From assembly GCA_943192975.1 (NCBI GenBank), contig CALPCJ010000005.1, positions 62,001 to 126,000 of the forward strand: a DNA stretch of 64,000 nt, written 5' to 3'. A program made the position numbers and the translations under genes. This document shows positions 63,262 through 64,000 of this stretch, one piece after another. The notes under the pieces were generated by a model, which was given only the letters and a program-made list of their open reading frames with translations, did no database searches and had not been told where the DNA came from. Source of the DNA: Senimuribacter intestinalis. Lineage in GTDB: Bacteria > Bacillota > Clostridia > Peptostreptococcales > Anaerovoracaceae. Numbering within the stretch: the stretch's first letter is position 1; each line of letters starts with the position of its first letter.

Positions 63262-64000
63262 TTATGCATAAAGTTCAGCAAACAGTCTCATGATTCTTTC
63301 GTCTTCTCTAAGAACCTGAAGAGCTGCATTGGCATGTCCCTTTGTATAACCGTTACCAATGAGCATGTTTACGTCTTTGCCGACACCTTCTGCACCTAAA
63401 GCAGCCTTTGTAAAGTTGGTCGCCATGGAGAAGAAGTATACCATACCGCCATCTTTGCATGCCATAATGGAAGCCATTTCTGTGTTAGGAATATTAACTA
63501 CGTTGATCACAACATCAGCCAGTTCACCGTCAGTTGCTTCCATGATTTCGTTATACATTTCCACAGCGTCAGTTGCATTGACTACCATGTATTCGTCAGC
63601 ACATTTTACAGACATTGCTCTGTTCAGGGATTTCTTGAAGCCGTCAACGCAGATAACTTTGCCGTTGATACCTACCTGCTTCTTTGCCTGCCAGCAGCAC
63701 AGGATACCGGATTTTCCGCCGCCGCCCATTACGACAACAGTGTCGCCAGGCTTACAGATCTTTGCAGTCTGCGCAGGTGCACCAGCTACGTCCAGAACAG
63801 ACAATGCCAGTTCTTTCGGCATATCTTTCGGCAGAATACCGAAAAGTCCAGACTGGAACAAAATAGCCTGACCTTTGATATCAACCTGGTCAATGTCAGC
63901 TCTCACTTCTTTGATCTCGTCAATCTTCAGCGGTGTCAGAGACAGGGATACCAGTGTTGCGATTTTATCGCCAACGCGCAGATCCCCTTTGTAGTTCGGT
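63262..64000 (-). CDS. kdd: 3,5-diaminohexanoate dehydrogenase, copy 2 (cut by the right edge)
   Basis: The frame is open from the stop at 63262 to base 64000, giving the last 246 residues of a second Kdd. It keeps VGDKIATLVSLSLTPLKI, DQVDIKGQAILFQSG, the loop VMGGGGKSGIL and the end GYTKGHANAALQVL, and differs from copy 1 at many scattered positions, so both copies look intact and functional. The start lies beyond the window. It is 200 bases upstream of copy 1 on the same strand. Confidence 0.9.
   Translation of the reverse strand, partial: PNYKGDLRVGDKIATLVSLSLTPLKIDEIKEVRADIDQVDIKGQAILFQSGLFGILPKDMPKELALSVLDVAGAPAQTAKICKPGDTVVVMGGGGKSGILCCWQAKKQVGINGKVICVDGFKKSLNRAMSVKCADEYMVVNATDAVEMYNEIMEATDGELADVVINVVNIPNTEMASIMACKDGGMVYFFSMATNFTKAALGAEGVGKDVNMLIGNGYTKGHANAALQVLREDERIMRLFAELYA

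Overview
The window looks like chromosomal DNA of an anaerobic, amino-acid-fermenting member of the Clostridia. The evidence is a lysine-fermentation operon, an eight-to-nine gene V-type ATPase operon in the Enterococcus hirae ntp order, spoIIE and cwlD sporulation/germination genes, a spoIIE-tilS-ftsH-coaX-dusB neighbourhood like that of Bacillus subtilis, and Gram-positive ribosome-binding sites with frequent TTG/GTG starts. A placement near the Anaerovoracaceae (old Clostridiales Family XIII) is a guess, not something the sequence proves. No rRNA or tRNA gene and no CRISPR array was seen.

Layout. 1-5.9 kb: start of a secreted protein, then a minus-strand group of Nudix hydrolase, PLD-helicase split from its DUF3427 tail, an APH-like kinase and a small unknown protein. 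6.2-10.5 kb: AT-rich defence island with a stand-alone AAA ATPase divergent from a three-gene CBASS operon (CD-NTase, E2-like protein with a SEC-C tail, four-TM S-4TM effector). 10.5-15.3 kb: RNA m5U methyltransferase and DEAD-box helicase, EFR1-type flavodoxin/ferredoxin, thioesterase, and two repeat elements. 15.7-24.3 kb: the complete ntpFIKECGABD V-ATPase operon, whose rotor subunit carries all five Na+ ligand residues known from E. hirae. 24.8-28.9 kb: MFS transporter plus amidohydrolase, divergent from a MocR-type regulator that lacks the PLP lysine. 29.1-31.0 kb: hipBA toxin-antitoxin beside the remnant of a purine permease gene. 31.5-42.4 kb: surface protein and housekeeping genes (dusB, coaX, a PucR regulator, ftsH, tilS, spoIIE, tatD). 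42.5-45.9 kb: a second MFS/amidohydrolase pair with an XRE regulator. 46-52.8 kb: small unknown proteins, a broken XRE gene, a PepSY protein, metK under a SAM-I riboswitch, an unknown 397-residue protein, cwlD and an alanyl-tRNA editing protein. 52.9-64 kb: EamA transporter and the lysine operon, read leftwards: kdd copy 2 (cut by the window edge), kdd copy 1, kamA, kamB, kamC, kamD, kamE, atoD, atoA.

How the genes fit together. KamA makes L-beta-lysine, KamDE (kept active by KamB/KamC) makes 3,5-diaminohexanoate, Kdd deaminates it oxidatively, and AtoDA moves CoA between butyryl-CoA and acetoacetate at the end of the pathway. The cleavage enzyme (kce) and the ammonia lyase (kal) are not in the window and may lie beyond the right edge. 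The predicted Na+ V-ATPase would link this fermentation to a sodium gradient. The left third is a typical accessory region, carrying defence genes, a toxin-antitoxin pair, broken genes and small palindromic repeats between core genes.
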